Position numbers and translations under genes: made by a program. Shown here piece after piece: positions 11,127 through 13,214 of a DNA stretch of 13,214 nt (its first letter is position 1; every line of letters begins with the position of its first letter). Source of the stretch: Acidobacteriota bacterium (lineage in GTDB: Bacteria; Pseudomonadota; Alphaproteobacteria; Caulobacterales; Hyphomonadaceae); assembly GCA_016712445.1 (NCBI GenBank), contig JADJRB010000012.1, positions 1 through 13,214 of the forward strand, read 5' to 3'. A model generated the notes under the pieces. It ran no database searches and was not told the DNA's origin. It saw only the letters and a list, made by a program, of their open reading frames with translations.

Positions 11127-11848
11127 CCGAAGCATGGGCGAAAGACGACGCGCTCGCAACCTACCACGAAGCCTGCAGGCTCGCCGCGGATGGGCATGCG
11201 GGCGTGCGTGAGTGGTTCACGGGCGGCCGGCGGTATGGAGCGATCCTCGCCGATCCGCCGTGGTCGTTCAAGAGCTGGAGCGACAAGGGAAAAGACCGCT
11301 GCCCGGACGCGATGGTGCGGCAGAAGGGCTTGGCAGAGCGGCATTACAAAACCATGGGGCTCGCCGATATCAAGGCGCTTCCGGTCGCCGACATCGCGGC
11401 TCGCGACTCTGTGCTGATCCTTTGGGTTGTGGACTGCATGCTGCCCGAGGGGCTGGATGTCGGGGCCGCGTGGGGTTTCCGGTTTAAGACGACTGGTTTC
11501 ACGTGGCAAAAAACGACGCAAGACGGGCGCCCAGCAATCGGCCTTGGCTATTGGGGTCGCGGCCAGACTGAGCAATGCCTCCTGTTCACCCGCGGCAAAC
11601 CCCGGCGCCTGTCGGCAGGTGTCCGCAAGCTCATCATCGCCCCGCGCCGCGAGCATAGCCGCAAACCCGATGAACAGTACGAGCGCATCGAAGCGCTGGC
11701 CGCCGGCCCGTACGTCGAGCTTTTCGCGAGGCGTCGGCGAGCCGGGTGGGATTCCTGGGGCAACCAACTGGAGATCATCAATGACCAAAATCGCAACGAA
11801 CGGCCGGCCGATATCGTTGATGCCGCCGAGCCTGTTCAAGACGCATGA
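11123..11848 (+). CDS. MT-A70-family adenine methyltransferase, 241 residues
   Basis: An S-adenosylmethionine-dependent N6-adenine methyltransferase. The catalytic motif ADPPWSFKSWS has DPPW at residues 44-47, and the following parts fit the family: HYKTMGLADIKALPVADIAA, SVLILWVVDCML, GFRFKTTGFTWQK, GYWGRGQTEQCLLFTRGKP and AAGPYVELFARRRRAGWDSW. In phages these enzymes usually protect DNA from restriction or alter promoters. The last 22 residues extend 68 bases into the next gene; the family often ends soon after W(D/E).WGN, so this tail may be an extension or a mis-frame. ATG 11123 overlaps the preceding stop. Confidence 0.92.
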   Translation: MTEAWAKDDALATYHEACRLAADGHAGVREWFTGGRRYGAILADPPWSFKSWSDKGKDRCPDAMVRQKGLAERHYKTMGLADIKALPVADIAARDSVLILWVVDCMLPEGLDVGAAWGFRFKTTGFTWQKTTQDGRPAIGLGYWGRGQTEQCLLFTRGKPRRLSAGVRKLIIAPRREHSRKPDEQYERIEALAAGPYVELFARRRRAGWDSWGNQLEIINDQNRNERPADIVDAAEPVQDA

Positions 11849-12017
11849 CTTCATGAGGCACGACGGCGCGCTGATCCTGTGCCGCATGATCGAGGACGCA
11901 TGGCGAGCTGTGGGCGTAACCACCGTGACAGCCGAGCCGGTGCTCCGCTCGGGCCAACCGTATTACGAACACTACACCATCACGATCCACGGTTTGGTGA
12001 ATGGAGCGCCGGCATGA
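11781..12017 (+). CDS. Hypothetical protein, 78 residues, overlapping the methyltransferase end
   Basis: ATG 11781 has GGAG seven to eight bases upstream and lies 68 bases inside the methyltransferase gene. A later in-frame ATG (11853) would avoid the overlap but lacks a ribosome-binding site. The protein is compact (MRHDGALILCRMIEDAWRAV, then TVTAEPVLRSGQPYYEHYTI), with alternating helix and strand character and no known motif. Its stop overlaps the winged-helix gene start (ATGA). Confidence 0.65.
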   Translation: MTKIATNGRPISLMPPSLFKTHDFMRHDGALILCRMIEDAWRAVGVTTVTAEPVLRSGQPYYEHYTITIHGLVNGAPA

Positions 12018-12424
12018 TACAGCCAGACATCGTGCTCGCCCATCTGGTCGCCGCCGCTGTGGCTGGCAAGCCCTGCCCGACGAATACCGAGATAGCGGCC
12101 GCTGCCGGGCTAACTCGTAGCAGCGTCGCGACGATCATATGGCGGCTGGGCAAAAGCGGCGCAATCGTTGTGCGCCGGCCGGGCGGACCAAACGACGCGG
12201 CTCGTATCATCGAGATCGTGGCGTCTGGCCTGACGATCCAGTCGGCTCGGAAGGTCGCACCGGAGAACGCCTGCTGGATGTCGCTGCCGTGGCCGGCGGT
12301 TTCCAAGCCAGCGAGTACCCCGGATTACTCCCCGCACAACGTCGATCCCGGAGACGGCGCGCGGCGGTTCTTTGCGCCACCGTCGCACGTGCAGACGGTC
12401 AACGTCATTTACATGGTGGGATGA
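12014..12424 (+). CDS. Winged-helix DNA-binding protein, 136 residues
   Basis: Residues 5-70 form a MarR/IclR-style winged helix: IVLAHLVAAAVAGKPCPTNT, then EIAAAAGLTRSSVATIIWRL as the helix-turn-helix and GKSGAIVVRRPGG as the wing. The C-terminal half (MSLPWPAVSKPAST onward) is Pro/Ser-rich and less ordered. In this position it may regulate late genes or take part in replication initiation. The domain call is by pattern only. ATG 12014 and the stop are both ATGA-coupled to their neighbours. Confidence 0.75.
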   Translation: MIQPDIVLAHLVAAAVAGKPCPTNTEIAAAAGLTRSSVATIIWRLGKSGAIVVRRPGGPNDAARIIEIVASGLTIQSARKVAPENACWMSLPWPAVSKPASTPDYSPHNVDPGDGARRFFAPPSHVQTVNVIYMVG

Positions 12425-12627
12425 GAATGCCGACACTCGCAGAACGCGTGCAGGCCGCGCTCGATGAGATCGACGTGTGCCGCAGGGCTTCGGTGCCGCC
12501 GGACGGGTGCCCGGAATGGCAGGCGACACTCATAGCGTCGAATAACGCTCACCGCGATCGCGCCGCCGCACTAGAGCGGCAGATCAACGACATCATCGCC
12601 GTGCTGGCAGAGCGCGGGCGCATCTGA
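12421..12627 (+). CDS. Small helical protein, 68 residues
   Basis: ATG 12421 overlaps the previous stop. The sequence is helical throughout (MPTLAERVQAALDEIDVCRR, then AALERQINDIIAVLAERGRI) with two cysteines (VCRR and DGCPEW). No family is recognised. The stop shares an A with the next ATG (TGATG). Confidence 0.68.
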   Translation: MRMPTLAERVQAALDEIDVCRRASVPPDGCPEWQATLIASNNAHRDRAAALERQINDIIAVLAERGRI

Positions 12628-12812
12628 TGATTGCGGCGATGCATGTCGCATACCTCACCGGCTGGGCGGCGTGCCTGTGCCTATCGCCGGCATCAACGCT
12701 AGCCAACGACATGCGCCGCGCCGGCATCCTGACGCTGTGGCCGATCGTAATGGTCGCGCGCGTCGTCGAAATAATGGCTGAGTATCTCGCAAATAATGAG
12801 GTGCGGAAGTGA
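12627..12812 (+). CDS. Two-span membrane protein, 61 residues
   Basis: Starts at ATG 12627 (TGATG). Two hydrophobic helices are seen: MHVAYLTGWAACLCLSPAST and AGILTLWPIVMVARVVEIMA, joined by a short charged turn (NDMRR). The ends are polar. The size and topology fit a small inner-membrane protein of unknown role; a holin-like function cannot be excluded, but it lies far from the lysis genes. Its stop overlaps the Dam-like start (GTGA). Confidence 0.68.
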   Translation: MIAAMHVAYLTGWAACLCLSPASTLANDMRRAGILTLWPIVMVARVVEIMAEYLANNEVRK

Positions 12813-13214
12813 GCGAGATCGCAGCTCCGATGCGCGCTCCGTTCCCGTGGATGGGCGGCAAGTCGCGCGTCGCTGACATCGTGTGGGCCGCGTTCGACGA
12901 CGTGCCGAATTACGTCGAGCCGTTCTTTGGCTCCGGCGCGGTGCTGCTGGCAAGACCGCACCAGCCACGCATTGAGACGGTCAACGACGCAGACGGGCTG
13001 CTAGCGAATTTATGGCGTGCGATCAAAGCCGCGCCGGATGAAGTCGCGGAGCATGCGGACTGGCCGGTCAACGAGTGCGATTTGCATGCTCGGCATCTGT
13101 GGCTCGTAGAGCAGCGCGAGACGATCACCGCGCGCCTGCACGGCGACCCCGACTTTTACGATTCCAAACTTGCCGGGTGGTGGGTTTGGGGTTGCTGTTC
13201 GTGGATCGGCGGCG
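12809..13214 (+). CDS. D12-class (Dam-like) N6-adenine DNA methyltransferase, N-terminal part
   Basis: GTG 12809 overlaps the previous stop (GTGA). The first 135 residues contain FPWMGGKSRVADIVWAAF (12-29), the Dam-family motif that binds S-adenosylmethionine, and NYVEPFFGSGAVLLARP (34-50), the family's FVEPF.G.G motif, then NDADGLLANLWRAIK. The DPPY catalytic motif would lie beyond the right edge, so activity cannot be judged. It is the second adenine methyltransferase in this operon after the MT-A70 gene, of an unrelated class. Expected role: modification of phage DNA against host restriction or timing signals. Confidence 0.88.
   Translation, partial: MSEIAAPMRAPFPWMGGKSRVADIVWAAFDDVPNYVEPFFGSGAVLLARPHQPRIETVNDADGLLANLWRAIKAAPDEVAEHADWPVNECDLHARHLWLVEQRETITARLHGDPDFYDSKLAGWWVWGCCSWIGG

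Noticed and set aside
11045..11923. 292-residue open frame antisense to the MT-A70 gene
   Set aside because: Shadow of a clear methyltransferase gene with a DPPW motif and coupled start.

Overview
The window looks like part of a temperate tailed-phage genome or prophage from a GC-rich proteobacterium. An alphaproteobacterial host is my guess from protein style only. The phage origin rests on a holin-endolysin lysis pair, a lambda-type exonuclease, a divergent repressor/operator switch, Holliday-junction-nuclease-like proteins, two adenine methyltransferases, and long runs of small genes joined by ATGA, GTGA or TGATG overlaps.

Layout. (1) 1-2852, rightward: the end of a late operon with a broken upstream gene, a broken membrane-anchored accessory gene, a three-helix holin, a GH19 endolysin, one unknown gene and a DUF1353-like gene. 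(2) 2869-8143, leftward: an early operon reading away from the switch. From the promoter outward it has a 27-residue membrane microprotein, two small proteins, a pentapeptide-repeat protein, a YqaJ/lambda-type exonuclease, a Cys-rich protein, a probable DNA-binding partner of the exonuclease, a series of small Cys-rich or coiled proteins, and at the far end a stand-alone class II aminoacyl-tRNA-synthetase-like catalytic domain. (3) 8144-8369: the control region, with two near-identical divergent promoters, each overlapped by a 19-bp palindromic operator, a third operator between them, and a hairpin followed by a T run in the leftward leader. (4) 8370-13214, rightward: a Cro/CI-type regulator that is probably translated from a leaderless mRNA, a small membrane protein, a gene-poor stretch ending in an intrinsic terminator, three envelope-targeted small proteins, an unknown gene, a truncated RuvC-like gene, an intact RuvC-like gene, an MT-A70 methyltransferase, small genes including a winged-helix protein, and the start of a D12-class Dam methyltransferase.

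How it fits together. The regulator should bind the three operators and set the balance between the two early operons. The leftward operon carries recombination functions. The rightward operon carries envelope proteins, junction nucleases and DNA methylation. The late operon carries lysis.

Two cautions. Reading frames left of about 5.55 kb are broken again and again by single-base shifts, often at short homopolymers, whereas the frames to the right are clean. This may be poor sequence or real decay; where a reading frame had to be pieced together the entry says so. Second, the first RuvC-like gene ends in a copy of the 3' end of a small membrane-protein gene 0.66 kb upstream, which looks like a recombination scar.
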